Below, in pieces: positions 38,755-49,484 of a DNA stretch of 64,000 nucleotides (position 1 is the stretch's first letter; each line of letters starts with the position of its first letter). Position numbers and translations under genes: made by a program. The notes beneath the pieces were generated by a model that had not been told where the DNA came from, did no database searches, and was given only the letters and a program-made list of their open reading frames with translations. Source of the DNA: Posidonia oceanica. Its lineage: Eukaryota; Streptophyta; Magnoliopsida; Alismatales; Posidoniaceae. The stretch covers positions 58,370,001 to 58,434,000 of the forward strand of contig JAZBRS010000060.1 in NCBI GenBank assembly GCA_037176725.1, given 5' to 3'.

Positions 38755-41700
38755 TGTAGCGATCCCGATCGGAATCAGGCTCGCTATTTAGCGGCGATTG
38801 GATCCGAGGAAGAGGCTCAACTCGAAAACACTTAAAATCGAGGAGAAAAAGGAAAGATAAGACAAATCAGAGTCGCCACCAAGTCTATTAACGGAAGACG
38901 AGGAAAACCGGGGTAATGCGTGAATTAACGCGCAAAACCGAGCAAAAAATGCAAAGCAAAGCAATGCAAAGGAAAACAAATGCAAGCAAAGGCAAATGAG
39001 ATGACTCTAGCCTAGGATAAGGGCAGTACGGTCATTGCGGGCCAGAAGACAGGGCAAGGACTCCTGTTACGCGCGGGGAAGGTGTTAGGCACCCCCGACA
39101 CGCCCGAGAATCGGTCTTTCTAGGCTTACGCTCGCATACGCAGAAAAATGCAGGATTGAATGCCTATGTGCCTATAAATGCCTAAATGAATGCTCAAGGT
39201 GTGCTCTAAGTGGGAAGAAACAAAGCAAGGAAGTAAACGTGCTCTCTAAGTGCTCAGCTACGCTATCCGTGTTCCGAATTAGGCGAAACCTAGCTCGTGA
39301 GAACTCCAGACAGTAAGCATCACAGCCCTATATGCAAATACAGGCGAAAAAGCGAAATAGCGAGAAAATCATGCAATGCAATCGACATGCAAGGGAAAAC
39401 GGCGTAAAACACGCAAACAAGGTGAGAAACAAGAAAGGCACGCGGAACGGAGCAAAAGAACAAAACCGGTACGCAAAACAGGCGGGAAAGCAAGGTAGCA
39501 CGCAAAACGAGACAAGGAAGCAAAGAGGCACGCAAAACGGTGCAAGAGCGAGAGCGGGCACGCGAAACGGTGCCAAAACAGCGAAGCAAAAACCTCAGAA
39601 AAGCCATGCGAATGCAAGAATGCAGAAAAGATTAGAAAAGGCCAAAGGGGAGGCAAAACAACGTGTGTGTAAGAACAGACATCGTTTAGGACCGCTCAGA
39701 GTAGGTGTGAAGACCTACGGAGGGGAGAGTGTGAAAACGGAGGGATTACCACCTCTTTGCGACTGTTTCCCGCTAAACCGTTCCACGGTGTGTCTCGCAC
39801 GCTGCCCAAAGCTCGCGATGCGATCGGATCGTGGAAAAGGGGGAAGAAAGTCACATTAAGTGATAAATCCAGAGAAAACACAACACAAAACACTCAGGAA
39901 TACGCAAAACGGGGATTGGAAGATACAAGCAGAAAGGGGAGGCCCTATTCTACATGCTCAAAGAGACAGAAAGTGAAAACAAGGAAAACTGTGCAAATGG
40001 CATGCAAATGCAATGCAGGGGTTCAGGGGGACATACCTAGAAATCCGGGAGCCTGATCTGAAATCCGTCTTGTCCATGCTGAAGAGCGCTTTGCTGCGGT
40101 CGCCTGGGCAGCTTTCTTGAGAAGATCCAACGGCCGGATTGGAAGATACCGCGGCTTCAATGCAGAAGGGCCAGAACAAGGGAGAAGAACAGATCTAGGT
40201 GTTCAGGAGGCCCTAGGGATGTGCAAAAGGTCCTCCCAAGTGAAAGGGAGCTAAAAGTGCTTGGTGTGTGCGGAAGGATGCTAAAATGCAAGACTAAATG
40301 AATGCAGGATGCATGCAAAAGCAAGAAAAAGCAAAGAGAAGAAACTGGGAAAAGCCAGGATTTCAGAAAGCATTTTGAAAAAGAAAGGGGCTAAAAAAGC
40401 AAATTTTCCAGAAAACAGGGGTCTACAGGAGAGGATTTTGAAAACAGGGGAGGACAGGGGTCCATTTTGCAAAAAACTAGGCTCAGAAAGCTGTTTTGGA
40501 AAGAGGGTATGCTTTGAAAGAGGTTTTGAAAGCAGAAAGGGATCAGAAAGCAATTTTAAGAAAACTGGGGTCTAAGATGCAAATTTTCCAGAAAACAAGG
40601 TTCTGGGGAGTCTGGGAATACTAGTGGAGGGTCTATATGCAATTTGGTAAGCATAGGAGCTAGGATGCAACCTAGGGGCAAAATGGTCTTTTCACATGAT
40701 TTTTTGAAAGATGCAAGGACCTATGTGTGATTTTTAAATCATGCAGGGGTAAAATATGCAATTTTATATGGAAAACATGCTCTGAAAAACAGGGAACAGG
40801 ACTGATGTGTGATTTTTGGAAAAAACAGGGTTGAAAATGCAATATAATAAGCCAAAATACATGCATAACAGCTACTGTCCATTTAAAATGGACCTAAATG
40901 CAAATATGCAAAAACAGAGGAAAAGAAATGCAATGCAGTATGCAAAATAAGAAAATAAAAGCTAAGTTCCTACAGTGCATGGACCTATGTGCAAAATCAG
41001 AAACATGCATGGACCTAGAATGCAATGCACTATGGTAAAATGCAAGCAAATAAATGAACTGATCTACTACAGGACCTACATGCAAAAATCAAAAGCAGAG
41101 GGGCTAAACTACAAAATATTATAACTGAAATGCACAGTGACAGGACTGAAAAGCAAATACTGAAAAATGGAAATAAAAACAGCAATTTGGCATAGTATTC
41201 AATTTAAAACTAAGCATAATAAATGGCAGAAGGACTGGAATGCAAAAATTGAAAAACTTAAGCTAAACATGCAATATTTACATCTAAACTATACAAATAA
41301 GAAAATAAATGAACAGTGCTAGTCGGCGGTCGACGAGCACTGTAGCAGAACGCCGGCAGTGCTCGTGACCGCCGACAGGGGAGGTTGGGGAGGCGCAGAC
41401 CGGCGGAGCTTGGTGCTGGCGTTCGTCCGGAGCTCTGGGAACTGTCCGGAGTTCGCTCTATTGGTCGAAGTGTCCGGAGGAAGAGCAGTCGGCGCCGGAG
41501 AAGGAGAACTGACCGGCGAGTCGGGGACGGAGCAGGAAGACCGGAAATCCTAATCTATAGGCTGGAGAAGCAAGAGGGAAGGAAGAGGAAGCTAAGGGAA
41601 GCAAAATGTACCTGAGTCCGCGTCTGAGATGTCCTCCCGACGTCAGTGGTTCCAGAAGTGGTCGGCGGCGTTCGTCTAGTCGCTGCGGGTGCTGTCGGCT

Positions 41701-44451
41701 GCTCACGAGGGATGGAGTGGCTTCAGAACGTTCCTCCGGAGCTTCCTGATCGACCGGACGCAAGCTTTGCAGCTCAGGTGGAGATTCGGCCGATTTGGGT
41801 TCACAGGTGACAGCCGGAGGTCGGGGGGGTGTCTGCTGCTCGTCGGCTCGGATGGAGCCTTCCGGGAGATTGCTGGAGGCCTGAGGAGTCGATCTGGATG
41901 TTCGGAGAGGGCTTCTGGAAGGTGTGGAGGAAGTTAGGAGGCTGGGCTGATTTCTGGTCTGGAGCGAAGCAAGGTGTTTGTTGTGGAGTTCTCTGCCGGT
42001 GGTGGGAGAGAGGGCTGAAGGTCGGGGCTCTGGAAAGGTGGGGGTTCGATGGGTAGCTGGGTGTAGTTTGGAAGGATTCTGTGGATTGTGGTGAGGGGAA
42101 TTGTCTGGTGGGTTGTGTTGGGTTTGAAGTTGGCTTCAGGGGGGGTTAGGAGGTGATTTTGTAGTGGAATGGCTGGGGAACGATGCTGGGAGATGACTGG
42201 GTTTCTGGGTGGAATTGGGGGAGGAATTGGGAGAAGGATGAAGGCTTGGACGGGGCTTGGTTTACTGGGAAAGGTGAAGGAAGTTTTTCTGAAGATTTCT
42301 GGGGAGAAAGAGGAAGGCTTCAGGTGGGGATTGCTCTGGGATCCAGGTCTCTCTCCGGGATGCCAAGGCTCTCTCAAGCTCTACTCTCACTGCTCTCTTC
42401 TCTCTGGAAATTGGGAGGTGAAGAGGAGAAGGAGGAGGGTCGCACAGGGGGGAAGAAGCTTCGGAATTCTGGTCTGATGGCTCTCCACTCTCTGGTTCGC
42501 TCTGGATTGCTCTCACTCCGGCTCTGTCTGACACTCTGGATTGAAGGGAGGACGGGAGGCTTATGAATGAGAAGCTGCTGCTGCTGGGCGCGAGCTGAGA
42601 ATTCAAACTCGGCCGGCGGTTACTGCAGCGGAGGGGACGGGGCGACCGGCTCCGGAAAAGCCGCAGAGAGGAAGGAGAGCGGCGGGCTGCTGTAGATTGA
42701 AAGGATTGAAGCTCAAAATTTGAATGGTGGAGGGAAGGTTGTAGCCGAAGGTTCGCGGGAGAAGCCGGTGGAGAAAAACACAAGGGAGGAGAGGAGGAAG
42801 AAGGAGGAAGAGGAGGCAGGCCGGACTGTGGGCCGAAGGAAGAAAACAAAACAAAAAATAAAAAGAAGAAACGGGCCAAAGGGCCCAGTAAAGAAAAGAA
42901 AGAAAAAGAGAAGTAAGAAAGAAAGAGAGGGTAGAATGGGGAAATAAAATTAATAAAAAGGAACTAAAAATAAATAAAAATGCCAGAAGGGTTGTGCTGT
43001 AGATTAGGATTTTAATTATAATTTTTAATGGTCATTTTGAGTTGATTAATGTGTTTTGGGCTTGATTAGGGTTTTAGGGTTTTGGTTTTGCTTTTAATTG
43101 GTTTTCACTTGATTAAATGTTTGTTAAACCCTTTTTAAATTGTTTTAAAAATGGTGTTTCCCTTGTTGGACACTTAGGATATTGATTAGGATTTTCTAGG
43201 ATTTAATTTCGTATTAATCAAGGTTGGTTTTAGGTTTTTAAGTTTTAGTCTTCTTAGGGTTTCTTCCTTTTTAAGTCTTTTAAGTTATGTTTTAATTTTT
43301 ATTTATTGATTTTTCTTGAAGTTTTTAGTTGGATTTTTCTGGTTTGATAGAGTGTTTTCAAGTCTTTCAGATGTGTTTTTCTCTTCTTTTTTAATTAAGT
43401 TTTTAACTTATTTTTCTTATGTTTATTAGGTTAAGTCTTTTGCCTTCTTTAATTACTTGTTTTAGTGTTTGATTTTTAATTCTTCTTTTTAGGGTTTGTT
43501 TTTTTAATTCTTTTAGTGGGGTTTTTACTTTTGCTGGGTTTAGATCTCATTTTAGTTTTTTCCTTGATTTTTCAGTGTTTTCTTTTGATTTGTTTTGCAT
43601 TTTTTAGCTTGCATGTTTGGTTTTTCTTTTAACTTGATTTAGTTAAGTTTAAGTTGTTAATAGCTTGTTTAATATATTTTTAATTGTTTTTCTTAGGGTT
43701 CTGATTTGCTTCTTTTGTGTTTTGAGATTTTACAGATTTTTATGGGTTTTTGTGGATTTTTGCAGAAGGGAGAAAAGAAAAAGAGAAGGAAGAAAGAAAT
43801 GGAAAAAAGAGGGAGATATGAGGAAAAGAGATAGGTTGGAGGAAAACGATTTTTTTAAAATTCAGAAAAAGTGTTAAAAATAAAGTAAAAATAGGGATAA
43901 GATAGAGGAAGGATAGAAGCACAGAGGGGGGCCCACAGCCAGACCAGAAAAAGGATAAGAAAGGGATGAAAAGAGAGATGATAATCAGGAGAGAGAGAGG
44001 AGAGAGAAAATGATAATCCCGGAGAGAGAAAAGGATAATTTGGGTGAAAGAGGGTCTTAAAGGTCTCGGAATGGGGTGAAAATTGGTGAGTGGGTAGTCT
44101 AGGGTTTGAAGTGTTGGTTCTAAAGTTTTGGTTTGATTCTAAGGAGGTTTTGGAGGGATTTCAAGGTGTAGAAAAAGGGTAGTTTCACCTAGGTTTTCTA
44201 TGGTTTTTGGGAATGGGTTAGGTTTGGAAATTTCTAGGTTTTTGGGTAGGCTTGTTGGGTGGATAGTGGTGGATTTTCCTATGGTTTTTGGTTAGGTTTT
44301 GAGGTTGGGAAGGGGGGTAAAGGTTTGGGCCAAGACAGGCTGATTTTGAAGGGTAGAGAGGAGGATTAGGGTTAGGGTTTGGTTGGGGTTTGATCCAGCA
44401 ATCACCAAGAGGGCTCCAAGGGTCCGGGCCTGCCAAGATAGGGTGTCAACA
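38755..44451 (-). repeat. 3' LTR of element B (5,697 bp)
   Basis: On the sense strand it begins TGTTGACACC (44451) and ends GATCGCTACA (38755). The regional order matches LTR A: GA tract near 43969-44038, TATA region near 42560, GC-rich part, TGCAAAAT-like stretch, CGCAAAAC block (about 39400-39590), conserved block (about 39052-39143), and the palindrome CGCTATTTAGCG at 38782-38793. It is about 200 bp shorter than the other two complete LTRs. There is no PBS to its left and a PPT to its right, so it is the 3' LTR. Confidence 0.92.
42559..42566 (-). promoter_or_regulatory. Degenerate TATA position in LTR B
   Basis: At the place matching the TATA candidates of the other two LTRs, the sense strand reads TTCATAAGCC instead of CATATAAG or GATATAAG. 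The box is weakened, which would fit a poorly expressed copy. Confidence 0.3.
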
Positions 44452-44465
44452 GATGCCCCTCCCTG
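44452..44465 (-). other. Polypurine tract of element B
   Basis: The sense strand reads AGGGAGGGGCATC directly before the LTR start TGTTGACA. A purine run ending a few bases from the 3' LTR is the usual primer site for plus-strand DNA synthesis. Four non-purine-only bases (CATC) lie between the run and the LTR. Confidence 0.72.
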
Positions 44466-44500
44466 AGCGAGGGCAAGCAGAGCGCGGCCGCTGCTCAGGG
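44461..44500 (-). other. 8-bp perfect hairpin overlapping the PPT
   Basis: CCCTGAGC at 44461-44468 and GCTCAGGG at 44493-44500 are exact inverted repeats with a 24-base, GC-rich loop. It starts inside the purine tract, so the RNA could fold over the PPT. Confidence 0.55.
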
Positions 44501-44994
44501 TTGACAAGACACCCCATCTGACCGGCGGGAGCAGCGAGTTGCTATGGGCGTGAGCTACTTATTCGGCGGATGCACCGAAGATCGTGGCCCGTTGCCGCAA
44601 TGCAAGATGCCGGTGCAGATGGATGCTGTGCTGTGTGTATGCATGCTGATGCGAGTGCAATGCAAGAGTTAGTATAAAAGTTAGTGCAGCTAGAAGAAAA
44701 TGCCGATGCTGTGCAAGTGATACTGGAGTAATATGCAGTGCTAGCTAAGAAAGTGCAGAGATGATGCAGGAGAAATGATAAAAAGGTGCGATGTGGCGCG
44801 AATATCTGGCAGGGAGGCCAGACTTGCGCGACAAAGCAAAGGAAAGCAGGGTGCAGCTGGTCCCCGCCCGGGGAGCAAGCTAGCAGGAAAGAAGGGTGCG
44901 AGGGGAGAGAGGCCAACTCTCCTATCGCAGGAAGGGGGTGCGTGACTTCGTCTTCCTGGGACGAGGCCGCACCGAAAAGGAGAGAAAAAAAAAT
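44501..44994 (-). other. 3' UTR stretch of element B without recognised features
   Basis: About 500 bases between the PPT-proximal hairpin and the tandem repeats. I see no conserved ORF, no tandem order and no known motif beyond scattered TGCA-rich words (about 44590-44780). Confidence 0.5.
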
Positions 44995-46044
44995 GATAAG
45001 GTGACGGGCTTATCGTCCAGATAGTTTACGGTCCTATCAACCGGGAGTGACAGTTTACAGTCCTGTCAACCGGAGGCAGTTGTGAGTGATAGTTACTGGA
45101 TATCAGCCGTATAACATGGTTGTGGGATAGTTTACAGTCCTATCAACTGGCGGATAGTTTACAGACCTATCAACTGGCGGATAGTTTACAGACCTATCAA
45201 TTGGAAGCCACAAACCATGAGGGATAGTTACTGGATATCAGCCGTATAACGCAATGCCAGATAGTTTACAGTCTATCATCTGGAGCGACAGTTTACGGTC
45301 CTATCAACCGGCGGATAGTTTACAGACCTATCAACTGGAGGATAGTTTACAGTCCTATCAACTGGAAACGGCATTGCGAGGGACAGTTACTGGATGTCAG
45401 CCGTATAACATGATTGCGTGTGGTAGTTTACAGTCCTACCAACTGGCGGATAGTTTACAGACCTATCAACTGGAGCGACAGTTTACGGTCCTGTCAACCG
45501 GCGGATAGTTTACAGACCTATCAACTGGAAACGCGCAATGATGAGGGATAGTTACTGGATATCAGCCGTATAATGCAATTGCTGGTGATAGTTTAGGAGT
45601 ATCAGCCTAACGACAGTTTACGGTCCTGTCAACCGGTGGATAGTTTACAGACCTATCAACTGGAGGATAGTTTACAGTCCTATCAACTGGAAACCGCAAT
45701 TGCAAGGGACAGTTACTGGATGTCAGCCGTATAACGTAATTGCACGCGATAGTTTACAGACCTATCAACTGGAGCGACACTTTACGATCCTGTCAACCGG
45801 TGGATAGTTTACAGACCTATCAACTGGAAAAGTGCAATTACGAGGGACAGTTACTGGATGTCAGCCGTATAACACAACTGCGGGCCGACCATGGATCGAC
45901 CAGAAGATAGTTTAGGAATATCAGCCTGAGATAGTTTCGGATATCAGCCTAGCACGAGTGATTGATAGATGATAGTTTAGGAATATCAGCCTGAGAGTGA
46001 TTGATTGATGATAGTTTAGGAATATCAGCCTGAGAGTGATTGAT
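44995..46044 (-). repeat. 3' UTR hairpin minisatellite of element B (27-bp and related units)
   Basis: About 20 copies of a unit near 27 bp whose core is the 19-base hairpin GATAG-TTTACAGAC-CTATC followed by AACTGGCG. They are interspersed with a second type (GATA-GTTACTGGA-TATC followed by AGCCGTATAAC) and, at the gag-proximal end, a third (GATA-GTTTAGGAA-TATC-AGCC). Stems vary in a paired way: GACAG/CTGTC at 45049-45067, GGTAG/CTACC at 45422-45440, and GACA/TGTC at 45382-45398 against GATA/TATC at 45233-45249. A 20-base hairpin GATAAG...CTTATC opens the block (44995-45014). Tandem repeats in the 3' UTR are a known habit of Tat-lineage elements. No protein is encoded. Confidence 0.9.
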
Positions 46045-46079
46045 TGATTGATAAGAGGGGGCAAGATCATGATGAGAAT

Positions 46080-46099
46080 GATAAGATATCGGACTTATC
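46080..46099 (-). other. GATAAG...CTTATC hairpin, copy 1
   Basis: GATAAG, an 8-base loop ATATCGGA, then CTTATC, followed by GGCCGGC. A second copy lies at 46359-46378, on the other side of the 36-bp repeats. The arms are the same as those of module b of the flanking satellite. Confidence 0.75.
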
Positions 46100-46140
46100 G
46101 GCCGGCAAAGAGGGGATGAGGTAATGATGAGAAGTTGATC

Positions 46141-46356
46141 TAAAGAGGGGGATGAGATCATGATGAGAAACTAAGCTAAAGAGGGGGATGAGATCGTGAT
46201 GAGAAACTAAGCTAAAGAGGGGGATGAGATCATGATGAGAAATTAAGCTAAAGAGGGGGATGAGATCATGATGAGAAGCTAAGCTAAAGAGGGGGATGAG
46301 ATCATGATGAGAAATTAAGCTAAAGAGGGGGATGAGATCATGATGAGAAGTGTTGA
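46141..46356 (-). repeat. 36-bp tandem repeat, six copies, in 3' UTR of element B
   Basis: Units start at 46141, 46177, 46213, 46249, 46285 and 46321, each beginning TAAAGAGGGGGATGAGATCA. They differ at one or two bases (ATCATGAT versus ATCGTGAT, AACTAAGC versus AATTAAGC). Because 36 is a multiple of 3, an ORF runs through on the minus strand; I treat it as a by-product. Confidence 0.92.
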
Positions 46357-46358
46357 TT

Positions 46359-46378
46359 GATAAGATATCGGACTTATC
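46359..46378 (-). other. GATAAG...CTTATC hairpin, copy 2
   Basis: Same 20-base hairpin as 46080-46099, again followed by GGCCGGCAAAGAGGGG. The pair brackets the 36-bp repeats. A compensated relative, GACAAG...CTTGTC, occurs at 46554-46574. Confidence 0.75.
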
Positions 46379-46487
46379 GGCCGGCAAAGAGGGGATGAGG
46401 GAATGATGAGAAGAAATCATCCCATGACGCCAGGAACGTCATAGGGGAAAGAGGGAAAGAATGATACCAAGGGGCGATCAAAAGATG

Positions 46488-46514
46488 CCCCTGGTGTCGG
46501 GATGACACCAGGGG
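46488..46514 (-). other. Strong 11-bp hairpin in 3' UTR
   Basis: CCCCTGGTGTC and GACACCAGGGG are exact inverted repeats around a 5-base loop GGGAT. A sister hairpin with CCCCTGGTATC / GGTACCAGGGG and loop AGGAT lies at 47195-47221 and keeps pairing apart from one G-T pair. Confidence 0.75.
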
Positions 46515-46581
46515 TTGGCCAGCGCGTCCTTGGCATCGAAAGGAGAGAGTGATGACAAGAGTGTCGTGCTTGTCAGACGAG

Positions 46582-47340
46582 TAGTTTGGGGTACCAGCCC
46601 GCAAGGGACTCAGCTGAGGGCGATCAGCTGGGGACTCAGCTGGGGATGACCAACCGAGGAGAGTGTCAGGTTGACGGACCTTTCGCCGAGCAGTTTGGGG
46701 TGCCAGCCCGCAGAGATATTGATCCAGCTGGGGGCGACCAATTGGGGACTCGACTGGGGATGACCAGCCGAGAAGAGTGTCAGGTTGACGGACCTTTCGC
46801 CGAGCAGTTTGGGGTGCCAGCCCGCAAGGGACTCAGCTGAGGATGAACAGCTGGGGAGGATGACAGGTTGACGGACCTTTCGCCGGGCAATTTGGGGTGC
46901 CAGCCCGCAGAGATAATGATCCAGCTGGGGGCGACCAACTGGGGACTCGACTGGGGATGACCAGCCGAGAAGAGTGTCAGGTTGACGGACCTTTCGCCGA
47001 GCAGTTTGGGGTGCCAGCCCGCAGAGATAATGATCCAGCTGGGGGCGACCAACTGGGGACTCGACTGGGGATGACCAGCCGAGAAGAGTGTCAGGTTGAC
47101 GGACCTTTCACCGAGTAGTTTGGGGTGCCAGCCCGCAAGGGACTCAGCTGGGGAGGATCAGCTGGGGATGATACCACAGGACAGCCAAAAGATGCCCCTG
47201 GTATCAGGATGGTACCAGGGGATGGCCGATGCGCCCCTGGCATCAGGATGCAAAGATAGATAAGCGAGTGGATGGGTGATAGGTTGACGAACCCATCGCC
47301 GAGCAGTTTGGGGTGCCAGCCCGCAAGGGACAGCGGTCCA
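46582..47340 (-). repeat. 114-bp tandem repeats in 3' UTR of element B
   Basis: The marker CAGTTTGGGGTGCCAGCCCG (or one-base variants) recurs at about 46582, 46691, 46805, 46888, 47002, 47116 and 47303. Full units are 114 bp; one is short (83 bp) and the last spacing is stretched by insertion of the second strong hairpin region. Units also carry CAGCTGGGG words and GTGTCAGGTTGACGGACC. A plus-strand ORF through them reflects 114 = 3 x 38 and is not evidence of coding. Confidence 0.85.
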
Positions 47341-47636
47341 GCCGGGGATGACCAGCTGGGGACGCCGGACGGCGGAGCTTGGTGTCGCGGGCCTGCAGAT
47401 GCTCTGGGCTCCGGATTGGGTGCTGATGACTTCGCCGCGTTGGGATGTCTGCAAGTCTGATTAGAGGGCCCAAGATAATGATGATGATGATATGCAATGC
47501 AGCAAAGAGTCTTGAAGTGCAAGCAGAAAGTAGAAACAGTTTCCATTGATATGATCTTGATAAGTACAATGCCTGTGGCAGGCCAGAAATGTACAGCACA
47601 ATTTGAAAGAAGACCACATGATGGTCGCACAAGGGC
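47341..47636 (-). other. Spacer between 3' UTR repeats and the extra ORF
   Basis: About 300 bases with a short ATG/GATGAT run (47475-47490) and no recognised signal. It would contain the 3' end of the extra ORF's transcript. Confidence 0.4.
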
Positions 47637-48974
47637 CTAGTCAACCCGGGCCTTCTTTGGCTGCCTGGAGTCGGGGAATAAGGGGCCGCCTGGCGGAATT
47701 CCAGTAATTGGCCAGAGCTGTCGGACTTCAGCTTCATAATCAGGAGTGCATCCTGTACCTTTCACAGCTGCAATGTCTGTAGATTGGACCCCATGCTGCA
47801 TCAGACTAGCAAGCTTCTTGGTTGGGGCAGTGGTGCTGAGAGGATAAATCTGTAGAAGCTCGGGCGCTGTACTGTCAATGAAGGTGCCCTGCTGGAAGCC
47901 GAACTGGCGCATGACCCTGATTGGATGGTACTCTACGCCTGCTGTGAAGCCTGGAAGAATGATCAGCCGCGTGTCACGCGCGCTGAAGAAGATTGTGAAT
48001 GGCTCTGCTGCAGAGGGAACGATGCGCCAGATCACAGCGTCGTCAGTCAGTGCTGACAGCCTCTCGTATTCGTCTTTGACGCTCTTGTCTGCTCTGGTAC
48101 GGGCGCTGCTGCAGTAAGCTTCGAAAGCATGCACTTGAGGGCGCAGAAGGTCCATCTCTAAGTGCGCGGTCAGCCAGACTTGTATAAGTGCTCCGCAACC
48201 GTGGAAGTGGCGGCAGCGATGAGAAATGCGGTCTAGCCCGCGATAAGTCTCTGCCAAGACGACTGGTGCCAGGTCTATGTGCTGGGTCACCACAGCTAGT
48301 GCAATCTCTGCGACCTCGATGGCCACTGTCAGTCGGCCATGAGTAAAGATTAGTTCGCCCAGAAAGCGGATGACGAATCCTCAGAGCCACAGCTCATCTC
48401 CGAGGTCAGCGCGCTTGTTCAAGATATCATCAAAGTGTGCAAGGCGAAGCATGGGCTCTGGTCCACTGGTGCAGATTAGCTTCTGTTGGCAGGCTTGAGT
48501 GGAGAGCCCAGTCAGTTGGCTCAAGACCCTGAGATATCCGTCGCGCCTCATGAAAACAGGCGGCCCCAGGATCTTGGAAAAGCCGCAGATCCGACGCACC
48601 TCTTCCAGTGTAGGTGTCAGCTCAGTCTTGTTGAAACGGAAGACATGGTGCGCCGGCTTCCAGAATCTTGCGGCGGCACACAGGAGGTGGTGGCTGACCT
48701 CCACATCAGCAGTCTTTAGCAGCTTGGTTGGTATACCCCACAGGCGCAACTTTTCGCAGTCCTGTTGGGTGAGCCTGCTGATCCATTCTTGCAGGGTTTC
48801 CGAGCAGTGTGCGGGAGTCAGCAGAGTAGGAAAACCCATTATACTGGTTGCAGAAGACAGGCTGATTACTGCAAGGCTTGAGGTACCTACTATCAATAAA
48901 CAGTCAGATCTCGCAGGTATGTAATCACTGACAACAAGCAGAAACTGAGACTGAAAATGTAGTTCCATAGGCAT
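47637..48974 (-). pseudogene. Extra ORF downstream of integrase; DUF7745 / plant-mobile-domain-like protein, one stop
   Basis: A single frame of 446 codons from the ATG at 48974 to a TAG at 47637, in the sense direction of element B, broken by one TGA (48381-48383). The residue there is probably Arg (CGA to TGA in a CpG). The N-terminal half has the pattern of retrotransposon-linked plant proteins annotated DUF7745: LKTADVEVSHHLLCAAARFWKP, then LTPTLEEVRRICGF. The second half has VAIEVAEIALAVV, VVLAETYRGLDRI, CGALIQVWLTAHLEM and a late VMRQFGFQQG motif, all typical of that family as I remember it. Function is unknown; plant mobile domain relatives occur both in transposons and in silencing factors. 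Its place after integrase, on the same strand, suggests a gene captured by or native to this lineage. The family name was not verified by search. Confidence 0.62.
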
Positions 48975-49147
48975 CTAGGCAAAGTGATAACAGAACACAG
49001 CAATTAAGCACTGATAAGCAGGGGGATTCTGCAGCAGTCTTGCGGACACGGGGGCGAGGGTTGGTAGGAAATCTGGACCAGCGCAGCTTGAGTGTCGTCG
49101 ATGTGCCTCTGCTAGGGAGAAGTACTGCCTCAGGACCTGAGCGTGTT

Positions 49148-49484
49148 GCAGAGCGGAGAGATTGGCGGAAGGGGAAAGGAAAGAAAGAAGATGCATGAAT
49201 GCAAGATGATAGTGATATGCTTATGAGGATGAATATTATTTAGACGAATGAGTATGCTTGAATGAATGAGTATGCTTGGATGGATGGGTATGCTTGGGTG
49301 CCCTCAGCATACGGAGAGATTGGATGGGTATGCAGAGCGGAGAGATTGGCGGAAGGGGAAAGGAAAGAAAGAAGATGCATGAATGCAAGATGCTAGTGAT
49401 ATGCTTATGAGGATGAATATTATTTGGACGAATGAGTATGCTTGAATGAATGAGTATGCTTGGATGGATGGGTATGCTTTGGTG
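49148..49484 (-). repeat. 184-bp tandem duplication
   Basis: The segment from GCAGAGCGGAGAGATTGGCG at 49148 is repeated from 49332 with very few differences (for example ATGATAGTG versus ATGCTAGTG, ATTTAGACG versus ATTTGGACG). The second copy is cut short near 49484. Both contain a run of GAATGAGTATGCTTG-like words. It is an apparently recent local duplication. Confidence 0.88.

Noticed and set aside
38755..38800. A PBS next to the B 3' LTR that would make it a 5' LTR
   Set aside because: The sequence left of 38755 is satellite, with no tRNA-like tail.
46067..47118. ORFs through the 36-bp and 114-bp 3' UTR repeats
   Set aside because: Both unit lengths are multiples of three; the products are simple repeats on either strand with no family resemblance.
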